A DNA stretch of 60,752 nt from Ruminococcus sp. (GTDB taxonomy: Bacteria > Bacillota > Clostridia > Oscillospirales > Ruminococcaceae): contig JAFUAO010000018.1 in assembly GCA_017460665.1 (NCBI GenBank), positions 1-60,752 of the forward strand. The letters run 5' to 3'. Below are positions 49,807-58,248 of the stretch, piece after piece. Both the position numbers and the translations under genes were made by a program. Below the pieces are notes generated by a model. It did no database searches. It was not told the origin of the DNA and saw only the letters and a program-made list of their open reading frames with translations. The stretch's first letter is position 1. The number at the start of each line of letters is the position of its first letter.

Positions 49807-50871
49807 ATGATCTCATTTATTAAGGAAAAAGTCTCCTGCTGGGACAGGCTCGCTGCTGAGACTCGGCCTATCTTCATCTATGGCATGGGCGACGGCGCAC
49901 TTAAGATCATGGCGGTCTTCCGGGAAAAGGGCATAACCCTCTCCGGGATCTTCGCCAGCGATGACTTCGTTAGAGGCCATTACTTCGAGGGGTATAAGGT
50001 CCACAAGCTCTCTGAGATCGAGGCTATGGTGGACGACTTCGTAGTGGTGCTGGCCTTCGCAGCAGGCTATCAGGAGATCGTGGACAAGATCCATGACATC
50101 GCAAGCCGCCATACTCTCTATGTTCCCGATGTACCGGTGGCCGGAGGCGGCCTCTTCACCTACGATTACTGCGTGGAGAACGCCGAGAAGCTGAGGGCAG
50201 TTTACGATATGCTGGCCGATGACTACTCCCGGAAGGTATACGCTAATATCATAAATTTCAAGATAAGCGGAAGGATCGAGTACCTCTCCTCCGTCACCAC
50301 TCCTAAGGAGGAGATCTACCGCAGTATCATAAGGCCCCATGAGAACGAGGTCTATGTGGATCTGGGGGCCTACAACGGCGATACGATCAAGGAGCTCCTT
50401 GAGTTCACAAGGGGCAGGTACAACTCGATCTACGCCCTTGAGCCGGATCGAAAGAATTTCAAGAAGCTGGCAAAGTTCGTTGACGGCATGAGCCATGTTT
50501 TCGCCTATAATGCGGCGGCTTGGTGCCTTGATACAGAGCTTCCCTTCTCCAATAAGGCCGGAAGACAGTCGGCGATCTCAGCCTCCTCTGAGACCTACAT
50601 CGCCGCAAGGAGCGTTGACAGCGTCTTGGGCAGGAAGGCCGCCACGATCATCAAAATGGACGTGGAGGGCTTTGAGCGTGAGGCCATTTGGGGCGCCGCT
50701 CAGACTATCGCCCATTACTCCCCGAAAATGATGGTGTCCCTCTACCACAGGAACGAGGACATCTTTGAGCTCCCACTGCTCATAAAGAGCATAAACCCGA
50801 ATTACAGGATGTTTATCCGCCACCAGCTCTATATCCCGGCGTGGGAAACGAACCTGTATGCGGTCCTATAG
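49807..50871 (+). CDS. FkbM-family methyltransferase with N-terminal nucleotide-binding-like domain
   Basis: A 354-residue protein. Residues about 20-125 resemble a Rossmann-type domain (RPIFIYGMGDGALKIM). The C-terminal part (about 180-350) is an FkbM-type S-adenosylmethionine methyltransferase: EVYVDLGAYNGDT (motif I), IYALEPDRKNF, and IIKMDVEGFE. Such proteins methylate sugars or small molecules, often for surface glycans, but no glycan gene is adjacent. I take the ATG at 49807 with TAGGTG upstream, while a GTG three codons earlier is possible. It is followed by the folded leader of dcd. Confidence 0.85.
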   Translation: MISFIKEKVSCWDRLAAETRPIFIYGMGDGALKIMAVFREKGITLSGIFASDDFVRGHYFEGYKVHKLSEIEAMVDDFVVVLAFAAGYQEIVDKIHDIASRHTLYVPDVPVAGGGLFTYDYCVENAEKLRAVYDMLADDYSRKVYANIINFKISGRIEYLSSVTTPKEEIYRSIIRPHENEVYVDLGAYNGDTIKELLEFTRGRYNSIYALEPDRKNFKKLAKFVDGMSHVFAYNAAAWCLDTELPFSNKAGRQSAISASSETYIAARSVDSVLGRKAATIIKMDVEGFEREAIWGAAQTIAHYSPKMMVSLYHRNEDIFELPLLIKSINPNYRMFIRHQLYIPAWETNLYAVL

Positions 50872-50879
50872 GCCCGTAA

Positions 50880-50959
50880 CGGCAGGGTGCTGATACAGAG
50901 CTTTGCGCCATAGCTCCTCTTAGCTGAAAGGCTGAGATGCTATGACCAAGACCCTACCG
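50880..50959 (+). ncRNA. Candidate cis-regulatory RNA upstream of dcd
   Basis: A closing helix CGGCAGGGT/ACCCTACCG (50880-50888 with 50951-50959, one mismatch) encloses a hairpin made of CATAGC/GCTATG (50909-50944) and CTTAGC/GCTGAG (50919-50936). The words GGGTGC, GGCTGAGATG and ACCC resemble the pyrimidine-binding half of a TPP riboswitch, but the pyrophosphate arm is not found. It ends a few bases before the AGAGG ribosome binding site of dcd, so it could influence translation initiation. Confidence 0.45.
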
Positions 50960-50976
50960 CAAGAGAGGATGTTTGG

Positions 50977-51513
50977 ATGATACTTTCAGATAAGACGATC
51001 ATGAGAATGCTGGACGAAAAATCACTGGTGATCAAGCCGCTTACCAAGGAACAGATCCAGCCTGCAAGCGTGGATATCCGCTTGGGCGATACCTTCAGCA
51101 TAGTGGAGGATACTCCTTCAGGGATCATCACCTTGAACAGTCAGATCAGCTACAAAACGATCAAGTCCGACAGCTATTTGCTGCTGCCCGGTCAGTTCGT
51201 TCTGGCAACTACTATGGAATACTTTGAGCTGCCAGATGATCTTACTGCTTTTGTGGAAGGAAGAAGCTCACTGGGCAGAATGGGCCTGTTCATTCAAAAC
51301 GCCGGCTGGGTGGATCCCGGTTTCAAGGGCGAGATCACTCTGGAGCTCTTCAACGCCAACAGATGCGCTATCGAGCTAAAACACGGCCGCAGAGTCGGCC
51401 AGCTGGTATTCGCCAAAATGGACGACCACGCCCTCTCTCCGTACAATGGAAAATATCAGGGACAGATCGGTGCCACTGGATCAAGAGTTTTCATGGATCC
51501 CGACAGCATCTGA
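50977..51513 (+). CDS. dcd: dCTP deaminase
   Basis: A 178-residue trimeric enzyme that deaminates dCTP to dUTP (or, in bifunctional members, to dUMP), feeding thymidylate synthesis. Family marks are IQPASVDIRLG near residue 26, LPGQFVLATTMEYFELP, the catalytic VEGRSSLGRMGL near residue 92, and WVDPGFKGEITLELFN. Length matches the family. The start has AGAGG nine bases upstream and the folded leader before that. It is the last gene of the core-type sequence before the AT-richer accessory region. Confidence 0.95.
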   Translation: MILSDKTIMRMLDEKSLVIKPLTKEQIQPASVDIRLGDTFSIVEDTPSGIITLNSQISYKTIKSDSYLLLPGQFVLATTMEYFELPDDLTAFVEGRSSLGRMGLFIQNAGWVDPGFKGEITLELFNANRCAIELKHGRRVGQLVFAKMDDHALSPYNGKYQGQIGATGSRVFMDPDSI

Positions 51514-51615
51514 GCCTAGTCTACACAAAAGCCCCGGAGCAGCTCAAGTAGGTACTCATATAGTAGTTTTTCAACAACTATTATGTAAAGACCTATACAG
51601 CAGGCTATGAAACAG

Positions 51616-51656
51616 AACAGGCAGATACTTCCACAAGAGGTATCTGCCTGTTTTCG
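51616..51656. terminator. Terminator after dcd
   Basis: AACAGGCAGATAC (51616-51628) pairs with GTATCTGCCTGTT (51640-51652), followed by TTCG with T4 counting the stem end. It separates dcd from the convergent ABC ATPase gene. Confidence 0.8.
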
Positions 51657-51663
51657 TATGTAT

Positions 51664-52428
51664 TTACTTATAAAATTCGTTTTCGTCAGGCTCACCAAAA
51701 CAACTATGGCAGATATAAGGCTCAGATGCTTCTCTTATCCCGTCAGCGGTCAATTTCAGTTCCCGTGTGATAAATGGGAATATCCTGCAATGACTGATCA
51801 TTAAAACACCCATATTGGGGTTTTCACGTATCACTTTATTGATAAGATTGCTTATATGCCTTGCATTTACGAAGTCAAGATTGTTAAGCGGTTCGTCTAT
51901 AATCAGCAAATCCGAATCTGAACGAGTAGCGATGACAGAGAATACTTGCAGAAGCCTTTGCTCACCGCCGCTGAATTTACCTGGTTTGGACTTAGCATCG
52001 AATATCCTGCTGTTATCTCCTCGGCGTGGAAGCCACTTGTCAATAAGGTCATTGACCTCTGAATAGCTCATGTAGCTGTCAGAATGAGCTTCACCGCTGT
52101 TGCAGATAACATCTCTTACCTGTATACGTCCCATTTCAGAGTATTCGTCCTTTTGAGGAATATAAGCAATGCTCGAACGAAATCGCTGGAGTTCAGTATC
52201 ATCTAAAGCCATGATATTTCCGAAGCTATGGTGAACGATCTCACCGCATATCTTCTTGCCCTCTGTTTCCAAACGCATAATGCTTTTCAAGATGGAGCAT
52301 TTGCCGATGCCGTTCTCGCCTGAGAGCAATACTACTTCACCGCTGCCAACATCAAAAGAAATATTCTGCATTAGTGTCCGCTGCTTGATCTGTATTGACA
52401 AAGCTCTTATGCTTATAATACTTTCCAT
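51664..52428 (-). CDS. Orphan ABC transporter ATP-binding protein with Cys in Walker A
   Basis: A 254-residue ABC ATPase. Walker A reads GENGIGKCS, with Cys where Ser or Thr normally binds magnesium (codon TGC, checked on the minus strand). The Q-loop region (IAYIPQKDEY), the signature FSGGEQRLL, Walker B LLIIDEPLNNLD and the H-loop ISH are present. The C-terminus ends with a CHSC group. No permease or partner gene is adjacent, so it may serve a distant transporter or a non-transport role. The start at 52428 has GGAGGA seven bases upstream, preferred to the ATG five codons earlier. Confidence 0.85.
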   Translation of the reverse strand: MESIISIRALSIQIKQRTLMQNISFDVGSGEVVLLSGENGIGKCSILKSIMRLETEGKKICGEIVHHSFGNIMALDDTELQRFRSSIAYIPQKDEYSEMGRIQVRDVICNSGEAHSDSYMSYSEVNDLIDKWLPRRGDNSRIFDAKSKPGKFSGGEQRLLQVFSVIATRSDSDLLIIDEPLNNLDFVNARHISNLINKVIRENPNMGVLMISHCRIFPFITRELKLTADGIREASEPYICHSCFGEPDENEFYK

Positions 52429-52582
52429 GATCATTTCCTCCATAGCCGCCTGTTGGTTATTGTAGTCGCTGTAAATAGTGTTATAAGCTCAATTATCGGT
52501 ATGCTTAAGTGATTTAGGGAAGTAACGTTCACAAAAAATTTACAAACAAAAAAATGTGGGCAGGTAAAGCTACTTGTAACTA

Positions 52583-52680
52583 AAAAATACAAGCGTTTCC
52601 AACAGAGAAATGCTTGACGAAAACAATCAAATAATCACGAAAACAGCGTTTCTCAAAAAAGTTGGGAAACGCTGTTTTTT
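52583..52680. promoter_or_regulatory. Opposed terminators in the RepA leader (attenuator or antisense control region)
   Basis: CAAGCGTTTC/GAAATGCTTG (52590-52616) acts as a terminator on the minus strand, where it is followed by TATTTTTTAG. AAAACAGCGTTTC/GAAACGCTGTTTT (52640-52678) with TTTTTT is a plus-strand terminator about 30 bases before the first RepA-type start. A weak plus-strand promoter (TTGTAG-N16-TATAAG, 52460-52487) lies upstream. The layout fits antisense-controlled attenuation as in RepA_N plasmids. No other coding sequence is seen in 52429-52709. Confidence 0.55.
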
Positions 52681-52709
52681 CTCCCATAATTGACAAGGAG
52701 ATGGGAACT

Positions 52710-53024
52710 GTGTTTGATTATTTGTATGAAAAAGATGTTGCTGCTATGCAGACGATTATAATTCCGAAAGTATTGTTTTCCTCGGATAAATTTTCAAAGC
52801 TATCAGCGGAGGCAAAGGTGTTGTATGCACTTTTGCTTGGCTGTTTTGAGAATGGCTGTCAATATGCCCGTTATTCTGTTCAGAAAATCCGCAATGACTT
52901 ATGCTGCTCGGCAGAAAGGGCTGCGGAGCTGTTGACGGAGCTTTCAGACTTTCACCTTATTCAATTTGAAAATAACCGGATCAATGTTATCAGTCTTTGG
53001 GAAAGGGAGGACAGCAATGTTTGA
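52710..53024 (+). CDS. Short RepA_N-like protein (partial duplicate)
   Basis: A 104-residue protein that aligns with the first 90 residues of the following RepA-like protein: MFDYLYEK against MFDYIYCN, then IPKVLFSSDKFSKLSAEAKVLYALLL. This is the winged-helix N-terminal domain of RepA_N replication initiators (LPxxLFxxxxFxxLSxxxKxLYALLL). The C-terminal part is absent. I use the GTG at 52710 because of this match and the AAGGAG nine bases upstream. It overlaps the next gene by eight bases. It may be a diverged duplicate that modulates initiation, or a decaying copy. Confidence 0.7.
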   Translation: MFDYLYEKDVAAMQTIIIPKVLFSSDKFSKLSAEAKVLYALLLGCFENGCQYARYSVQKIRNDLCCSAERAAELLTELSDFHLIQFENNRINVISLWEREDSNV

Positions 53025-53997
53025 CTATATCTATTGCAATGAGCGCAGACAATTCAGTTTTATCCGTTTGCCGCAGATACTGTTTACCAATGAACAATTT
53101 CGTTCCCTTTCAAGTGACAGTAAAATCCTCTATGCTCTCCTGCTTGATAGGACAGGTTTGTCTATTAAAAATCATTGGATCGATTCCGAGGGAAAGGTGT
53201 TTATCAATTTTCCTATTGCGGAGATCGCTGAAAAGCTTGGTATAGGCTTACAAAAAGCAGGCAAGATTCTGCGTGAGCTTGATGTTTTCGGACTTATTGA
53301 ACGTGTACGGCTCGGTCTTGGGAAACCTGACAGAATATTTGTCAAGCATTGTGTTCGGAAGACGGAGGTTGGCGAGTCTGTTTCCGATTCGGAGAACAAT
53401 GTCGAAGTTACAGAGGAAAGTGTCCCGTCTGATACATCGGATTCATCTTTCTTGAATTGTGAAAATCATCATTCAGGAAATGTGAAAATCGCAGGTCAAG
53501 ATATACCAAAATCATCATTCCCACTATATAGTCAGACTAAAAGAGTCACACTGAATAAATCAGATCATATCTATCAATCCGCAGGACAGATTGATGAGAT
53601 TGATTTTATCGAGCAGAGAGATAGCTATGAGCAGATCATTAAGGACAACATCGAGTACGATTGGTTTTCAGAGGCTTTCTCTATGCCTCATGACAAGCAT
53701 AGGCTGAACGGCAGTCAAGAGGAATTGGACGATTTGGTAACGATCATGCCCGACTGTGTATGTTCCTCTGCTACAACAGTGCGTGTGAATGGTGAAAATA
53801 TGCCGACAGAGGTCGTTCGCGCCCAATTTCTGAAACTGAGCAGCGAGCATATTCAGTATGTCTTTGACTGTCTGTATCAGCATACCTCCGAGGTGACTAA
53901 CGTTAGGGCATATCTCATCACCACGCTGTATAATGCCTCTGTGACAATGAACACTGCTTTCGGATTTGACTTTCGGTCAACGTTTGGGAGTATGTGA
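53017..53997 (+). CDS. repA: RepA-type replication initiator
   Basis: A 326-residue protein. The N-terminal winged-helix domain (residues 1-110) has LPQILFTNEQFRSLSSDSK and a helix-turn-helix IAEKLGIGLQKAGKILREL. A variable Ser/Asp-rich middle follows, and a C-terminal domain (about 205-326) has YEQIIKDNIEYDW and VRAYLITTLYNA, as in initiators from clostridial integrative elements. It would start replication of the element or stabilise it. The ATG at 53017 has GGGAGG upstream and overlaps the previous gene. A parA gene, which usually follows, is missing. Confidence 0.82.
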   Translation: MFDYIYCNERRQFSFIRLPQILFTNEQFRSLSSDSKILYALLLDRTGLSIKNHWIDSEGKVFINFPIAEIAEKLGIGLQKAGKILRELDVFGLIERVRLGLGKPDRIFVKHCVRKTEVGESVSDSENNVEVTEESVPSDTSDSSFLNCENHHSGNVKIAGQDIPKSSFPLYSQTKRVTLNKSDHIYQSAGQIDEIDFIEQRDSYEQIIKDNIEYDWFSEAFSMPHDKHRLNGSQEELDDLVTIMPDCVCSSATTVRVNGENMPTEVVRAQFLKLSSEHIQYVFDCLYQHTSEVTNVRAYLITTLYNASVTMNTAFGFDFRSTFGSM

Positions 53998-54021
53998 CTT
54001 CTGCCCCAGTGGGGTAGAAGT
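53997..54021. repeat. Perfect hairpin, left copy of a paired element
   Basis: ACTTCTACCCCA-type arms: ACTTCTGCCCCA (53997-54008) and TGGGGTAGAAGT (54010-54021) around one base, with one G/T-type mismatch. A closely related hairpin occurs at 60001-60026, so the pair encloses the cargo genes. Confidence 0.7.
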
Positions 54022-54032
54022 ATAAAGTCTGA

Positions 54033-54782
54033 TCAACCGCCGTTTAGGTTAATATGCTTGAACTCACGATTGCGATACTGCTTGGGACTGGTATCATAAT
54101 ATTTTCTGAACGTCCTCGCAAAATGGCTATATGATGAAAAATGCAGAATATCAGAAATTTCATTCAGCGTATAGTCGGAATATTTCAACATATTCTCCGC
54201 CGCTTCCATTCGCTTGACGATAACATACTCGGTGATATTCATACCGACCTCACGCTTGAATAAAACGGACAGATACGATTCATTCAGCTTGACCATTTTT
54301 GCAAGCTGACCAACAACGATCTGCTCGTGGAGATGATAGTGAATGTAGTCCATGCATTGAATGACTTGTTTTGAAAAGACATTTTCCTTTTTCGCCGCAG
54401 CTACAGCTTTCACGAAATATCCGATCATCTCATCATGGAGGCCATATATCACATCAACCGATTTTGCACTATCATATTTCTGAATATACAAGTCACTTGC
54501 GTTATACGCTTTCTCTGCGTTCATGCCGCCCTCGATAGCAAAGCGTGTAACAAGAGTAATATTGCAAATACACAGATACAGCAGATTTTTCAGAGGATCA
54601 TCAGATAAGTGTCCTGTTTCGGCAGAATGTATCATGCGCCTTGCCTCATCTATTGCTCTTATATCGCCGTTCTTGATATACTCATACTGGAGCATTTCTT
54701 CGTTGTATTTATGGTGATGAAAGTCATTCTCACGATTGATAAATTCAAGGTAAGCAACCTTTTTGTCTATGCTTTCTCTCAA
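54033..54782 (-). CDS. AraC-family transcriptional regulator
   Basis: A 249-residue regulator with a variable N-terminal domain (about 1-140) and a C-terminal AraC/XylS DNA-binding domain with two helix-turn-helix units (VVGQLAKMVKLNESYLSVLFK and LNEISDILHFSSYSHFAR; the first is read in two parts, VVGQLAKMVKL and NESYLSVLFK). The start is the TTG at 54782, since the longer frame begins with the GGAGG ribosome binding site itself. It is divergent from the alcohol dehydrogenase gene, with its own promoter, and probably activates the dehydrogenase operon through the repeats at 54832-54859. Confidence 0.88.
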   Translation of the reverse strand: MRESIDKKVAYLEFINRENDFHHHKYNEEMLQYEYIKNGDIRAIDEARRMIHSAETGHLSDDPLKNLLYLCICNITLVTRFAIEGGMNAEKAYNASDLYIQKYDSAKSVDVIYGLHDEMIGYFVKAVAAAKKENVFSKQVIQCMDYIHYHLHEQIVVGQLAKMVKLNESYLSVLFKREVGMNITEYVIVKRMEAAENMLKYSDYTLNEISDILHFSSYSHFARTFRKYYDTSPKQYRNREFKHINLNGG

Positions 54783-54801
54783 AATAACCGCCTCCAAAAA
54801 T

Positions 54802-54830
54802 ATTATAGCACACTTTTGAAATTAAGTCAA
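54802..54830 (-). promoter_or_regulatory. Sigma-A promoter of the AraC-family gene
   Basis: On the minus strand TTGACT (54825-54830), a 17-base spacer and TATAAT (54802-54807). Confidence 0.85.
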
Positions 54831-54831
54831 G

Positions 54832-54859
54832 ATAAGTGACGAAAACACAAAATAAGTGA
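54832..54859. promoter_or_regulatory. Direct repeats, candidate AraC-type operator
   Basis: ATAAGTGA occurs at 54832-54839 and 54852-54859, 20 bases apart and so on about the same face of the helix. It lies between the AraC promoter and the dehydrogenase gene, whose own promoter is weak, as expected for an activated gene. Confidence 0.55.
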
Positions 54860-54932
54860 TATACAAATCAATGATTATGTGCTATGATATAGATACCGAA
54901 AAACAAACCAAACCCAACAGGAGGAACGATGT

Positions 54933-56096
54933 ATGTACAATTTCAATTTCTATATGCCCACAAAGGTGCTGTTCGGACCGGGCAAGCTGAACGAGCTGCA
55001 CAGCGAAACTCTCCCCGGCAAAAAGGCTCTTATCGTTACCACGAACGGAACAAGCGTTAAGAAGTACGGCTATCTTGAAAGAGTGCAGAAAGAGCTTGAT
55101 CTCGCTGGTGTGGAGTACGCTGTTTTTGCTGAGATCAGACCGAACCCCACCGACATAAACGTTATGGACGGTGCAAAGGCTGTCAAGGAAAACGGCTGTG
55201 ATTTCGTGATCGCTCTCGGCGGCGGCTCGGTCATGGACTGCTCAAAGTGTATCGCTCTTATGGCTGCTAACTCCGGAGATATTTGGGACTATTCTCTCTC
55301 CGCAACAGGAGGCAAGAAGAATGCAGAATTTCCTGCTATTCCTATCGTCTGCATTACTACCTCCGCAGGAACGGCAAGCGAGGTGGATATTGCGTCCGTT
55401 ATCACAAATGATACTACGCAGGAAAAGACAGGTATCTTCTTCCCCTCGATGTTCCCGACACTCTCCGTTGTTGACAGCGATCTGATGATGAGCGTACCGC
55501 CGAAGTTTACAGCATATCAGGGAATGGACGCTTTCTTCCACGCCTCCGAAACGGTTGTAAACAAGAACGTTCACCCTATGGCTGAAATGTTCGCCCTGAA
55601 AACAATCGAACTTGTTGCAAAGTATCTTCCGACAGCAGTTAAAGATGGCAGCAACAAAGAGGCTCGTGAGATGATGGCTTATGCAAACACTTTTGCAGGC
55701 TATTATATGATGTGTACCTCTGCTCACACAATGGAACACGTTATGGGTAGTTTCCACGATGACCTTGTGCATGGTGCAGGACTGATCGAGATCGCTCACG
55801 CTTACTATGATTTCTTTGCGGAGCGTCAGGCAGCCGAAGAACCGATGAAGAAAATGGCAAAGGCTATGGGTGTAGAAAATCCGCAGACAGGCAAAGACTT
55901 TATCGCCGCACTTGACAAGCTGATCGCAGACGTTGGCTGTGCCGATCTGAAGATGAGCAACGAGGGCATTACGGAGGAGGAGCTTGAAAAGTATCCTGCC
56001 AAAGTCCACGAAGTCCTCGGCGGTGATATTACGGCTGATCCGCTGCCCCTTTCCGATGAGGACTATCTGACGATATTCAAGAACGCATATAAATAA
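54933..56096 (+). CDS. Iron-containing alcohol dehydrogenase
   Basis: A 387-residue group III alcohol dehydrogenase of the YqhD/butanol dehydrogenase type. It uses NAD(P)H to interconvert aldehydes and alcohols. The nucleotide-binding GGGSVMDCSK lies near residue 95. The iron ligands lie in YQGMDAFFHASE (Asp and His) and in TMEHVMGSFHDD, with two further His residues. Full length. AGGAGG lies eight bases before the ATG. It is first in a plus-strand series through the SDR gene. A role in detoxifying reactive aldehydes, or in alcohol fermentation, fits. Confidence 0.93.
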   Translation: MYNFNFYMPTKVLFGPGKLNELHSETLPGKKALIVTTNGTSVKKYGYLERVQKELDLAGVEYAVFAEIRPNPTDINVMDGAKAVKENGCDFVIALGGGSVMDCSKCIALMAANSGDIWDYSLSATGGKKNAEFPAIPIVCITTSAGTASEVDIASVITNDTTQEKTGIFFPSMFPTLSVVDSDLMMSVPPKFTAYQGMDAFFHASETVVNKNVHPMAEMFALKTIELVAKYLPTAVKDGSNKEAREMMAYANTFAGYYMMCTSAHTMEHVMGSFHDDLVHGAGLIEIAHAYYDFFAERQAAEEPMKKMAKAMGVENPQTGKDFIAALDKLIADVGCADLKMSNEGITEEELEKYPAKVHEVLGGDITADPLPLSDEDYLTIFKNAYK

Positions 56097-56156
56097 TCAC
56101 AAATAGGGGCTGTGCCTGCGGTGCAGCTCCTATCGCAATATAGAAAGAATGATGAT

Positions 56157-57536
56157 ATGAAAGCAAATACCCTGAACATGACCGAAGGTAATATCCTCAA
56201 AAACCTGATATATTTCGCTATCCCTGTGCTGATCGGCAATATTTTTCAGCAGCTATACAATGTTGCCGATACTGCGATCATCGGGAATATCCTCGGTGAT
56301 ACCGCCCTTGCTGCTGTGGGAGCCGCCGCACCTGTGTATGGTCTTATGATAGGCTTTGCAGGCGGTCTGACTAACGGATTTGCAGTTATCATTGCAAGAT
56401 ATTTCGGAGCAAATAATGAGCGAGAAATGAAAAAATCGGTCGCTCTGACCTATATCCTCTCTGCTTTTATCGCTGTTATTCTGACAATAGGTAGCGTGTC
56501 AATTCTCCACCCGCTTATGAAAGCCTTGAAAACTCCAGATGAAATAATTCGTGACACCGAAAGCTATATGCGTATCATCATGCTGTTTTCGGTGATAACG
56601 ATAGCCTACAATATGCTTGCAGGAATGATGAGGGCGATAGGCAACAGCAAAGCACCTTTGTATTTCCTTATCGTTTCTACTTTCGTCAATATCGGGCTGG
56701 ATTTTCTGTTCGTCAAGGGCTTTGATATGGGAGTAGCAGGAGCCGCCTATGCAACAGTTATCTCGCAGGGAGTGTCCGTTGTGCTGTGCTTTGTGTATGC
56801 TCTAAAAAAGTGTGATTTTCTGATATTCCGCAAATCTGAATTACAATGGGATAAATCCCTACTTTCAGACTTGACAAGCACAGGTCTTTCAATGGGGCTT
56901 ATGTATGCGATTGTGTCTGTCGGCTCGGTAATACTGCAAGGTGCGGTCAATTCTTTCGGAACAAGCACCATAACTGCCCATACCGCCGCAAGGAAGATAG
57001 ACGATATTTTCATGCTCCCTCTCGGCACGATCTCTATGGCTTCATCGACATTCGCAAGTCAGAACTTTGGTGCTGGGAAAATGGATAGGGTAAAACAGGG
57101 CATACGCTATGGCATTATAATTTCGGTGATTTGGAGTGCATTTTCTGTTTTGATATGCGTACTGCTCCGCCGCCCGATGATACAGGCTCTCACAGGGACA
57201 ACGGACAAAGCGGTCATAGCTGCTGCTTCAAGGTATATCATCTGGAACATCTCGTTTTTCTTTATTCTTGGCATACTTCTCGTTCTGCGCAGCAGCTTGC
57301 AGGGTGTGGGCAGAAAGCTCGTCCCTGTTATGGGAAGTGTGATAGAGTTTCTGCTGAAAATACTTGCCGTGGCGGTACTTGCACCAAAACTTGGGTACTT
57401 TGGTATCTGCATTTTAGAGCCGATAATTTGGATTGTTTGTGCGGCTATCGTTGTAGTTGATTATTCCGTATTCATTCGTAAAAATTTGAAAAGCAGCACA
57501 GTATTGATTGACAAAGTGAGTGCTTCTATGCTATGA
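56157..57536 (+). CDS. MATE-family efflux transporter
   Basis: A 459-residue polytopic protein with about twelve helices. MATE marks are GNILKNLIYFAIPVLIGNIF near the start (20 residues), LYNVADTAIIGNILG, AAAPVYGLMIGFAGG and the second-half repeat beginning TGLSMGLMY. It exports cationic drugs or metabolites using sodium or protons. The start at 56157 lacks a strong ribosome binding site. The frame could extend to 56112, but the shorter form begins at the usual family position. It lies 60 bases after the dehydrogenase gene. A sodium-driven member could draw on the decarboxylase pump. Confidence 0.93.
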   Translation: MKANTLNMTEGNILKNLIYFAIPVLIGNIFQQLYNVADTAIIGNILGDTALAAVGAAAPVYGLMIGFAGGLTNGFAVIIARYFGANNEREMKKSVALTYILSAFIAVILTIGSVSILHPLMKALKTPDEIIRDTESYMRIIMLFSVITIAYNMLAGMMRAIGNSKAPLYFLIVSTFVNIGLDFLFVKGFDMGVAGAAYATVISQGVSVVLCFVYALKKCDFLIFRKSELQWDKSLLSDLTSTGLSMGLMYAIVSVGSVILQGAVNSFGTSTITAHTAARKIDDIFMLPLGTISMASSTFASQNFGAGKMDRVKQGIRYGIIISVIWSAFSVLICVLLRRPMIQALTGTTDKAVIAAASRYIIWNISFFFILGILLVLRSSLQGVGRKLVPVMGSVIEFLLKILAVAVLAPKLGYFGICILEPIIWIVCAAIVVVDYSVFIRKNLKSSTVLIDKVSASML

Positions 57537-57559
57537 TATGCAAAAGGAGGTGAATGTCT

Positions 57560-58237
57560 ATGAAAGGTATGTGCTTCACTATTAATTCACAAGATGACTT
57601 GATAGAAGCAATCAATAAATATGGCTTTCTGCCGTATTTCAGAAATTCGATAGAGGGCTTTTCCATAGAAGAACACATCAATTCACGTTATTGGTTTGGC
57701 GACGAGAACGGAGCGTGGGAATGGAAAGGTAGCGTTATTAAAAAAACGGGCTGTGCATACGGAAAATTTCTTGAACGGAAAGCCGTGTATATAAGTCGTG
57801 AGTGGTTTCCCGATTTTGCAAATTATCGTAGGGACGGTTATGATTTTGATTCGCTGTATGATGAGGGCTTGGCAAAACGCAGCGATAAAATACTGTTTGA
57901 CCTTGTTGAAAGCAATGCACCCATAATGTCAAAAGAACTGAAAAAACTTGGTGATTACCGAAAGGGCGGAAACAAAGGATTCGACTCCTCTATTACCCGC
58001 TTGCAGGAGCAGTGCTATATTCTTATCAGCAATTTTATATATCTGACTGATAAGTACGGACAGCCCTACGGTTGGGGAGTGGCAGAGTATGCAACACCAG
58101 AAATATTTATGGGCAATCACTTTACAGATAATGTCTATCAGCGTGAGCCGCAGGAATCCTATGAACGGATTTTTGAACATCTGAAAAAGCTGCTGCCAAA
58201 TGTTTCTGACGACCAAATCAGAAAAATATTGAAATAG
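57560..58237 (+). CDS. AlkZ-related protein
   Basis: A 225-residue soluble protein. The stretch GAWEWKGSVIKKTGCAYGKF near residue 50 (20 residues) and KAVYISREWFPDF match proteins annotated as AlkZ-related, after the AlkZ DNA glycosylases that repair interstrand crosslinks and azinomycin damage. It lacks obvious membrane or secretion signals. AAGGAGG lies nine bases before the ATG at 57560; an ATG two codons earlier is too close to it. A DNA-repair role is uncertain because this family is only distantly like the true glycosylases. Two bases in frame-gap before the acetyltransferase gene suggest one operon. Confidence 0.6.
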   Translation: MKGMCFTINSQDDLIEAINKYGFLPYFRNSIEGFSIEEHINSRYWFGDENGAWEWKGSVIKKTGCAYGKFLERKAVYISREWFPDFANYRRDGYDFDSLYDEGLAKRSDKILFDLVESNAPIMSKELKKLGDYRKGGNKGFDSSITRLQEQCYILISNFIYLTDKYGQPYGWGVAEYATPEIFMGNHFTDNVYQREPQESYERIFEHLKKLLPNVSDDQIRKILK

Positions 58238-58248
58238 GAGTGACTATT

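Noticed and set aside
50880-50976. Canonical TPP riboswitch
   Set aside because: The pyrophosphate arm (CCTGATCTGG and GCCAGCG type sequence) is absent, so only a resemblance is reported.
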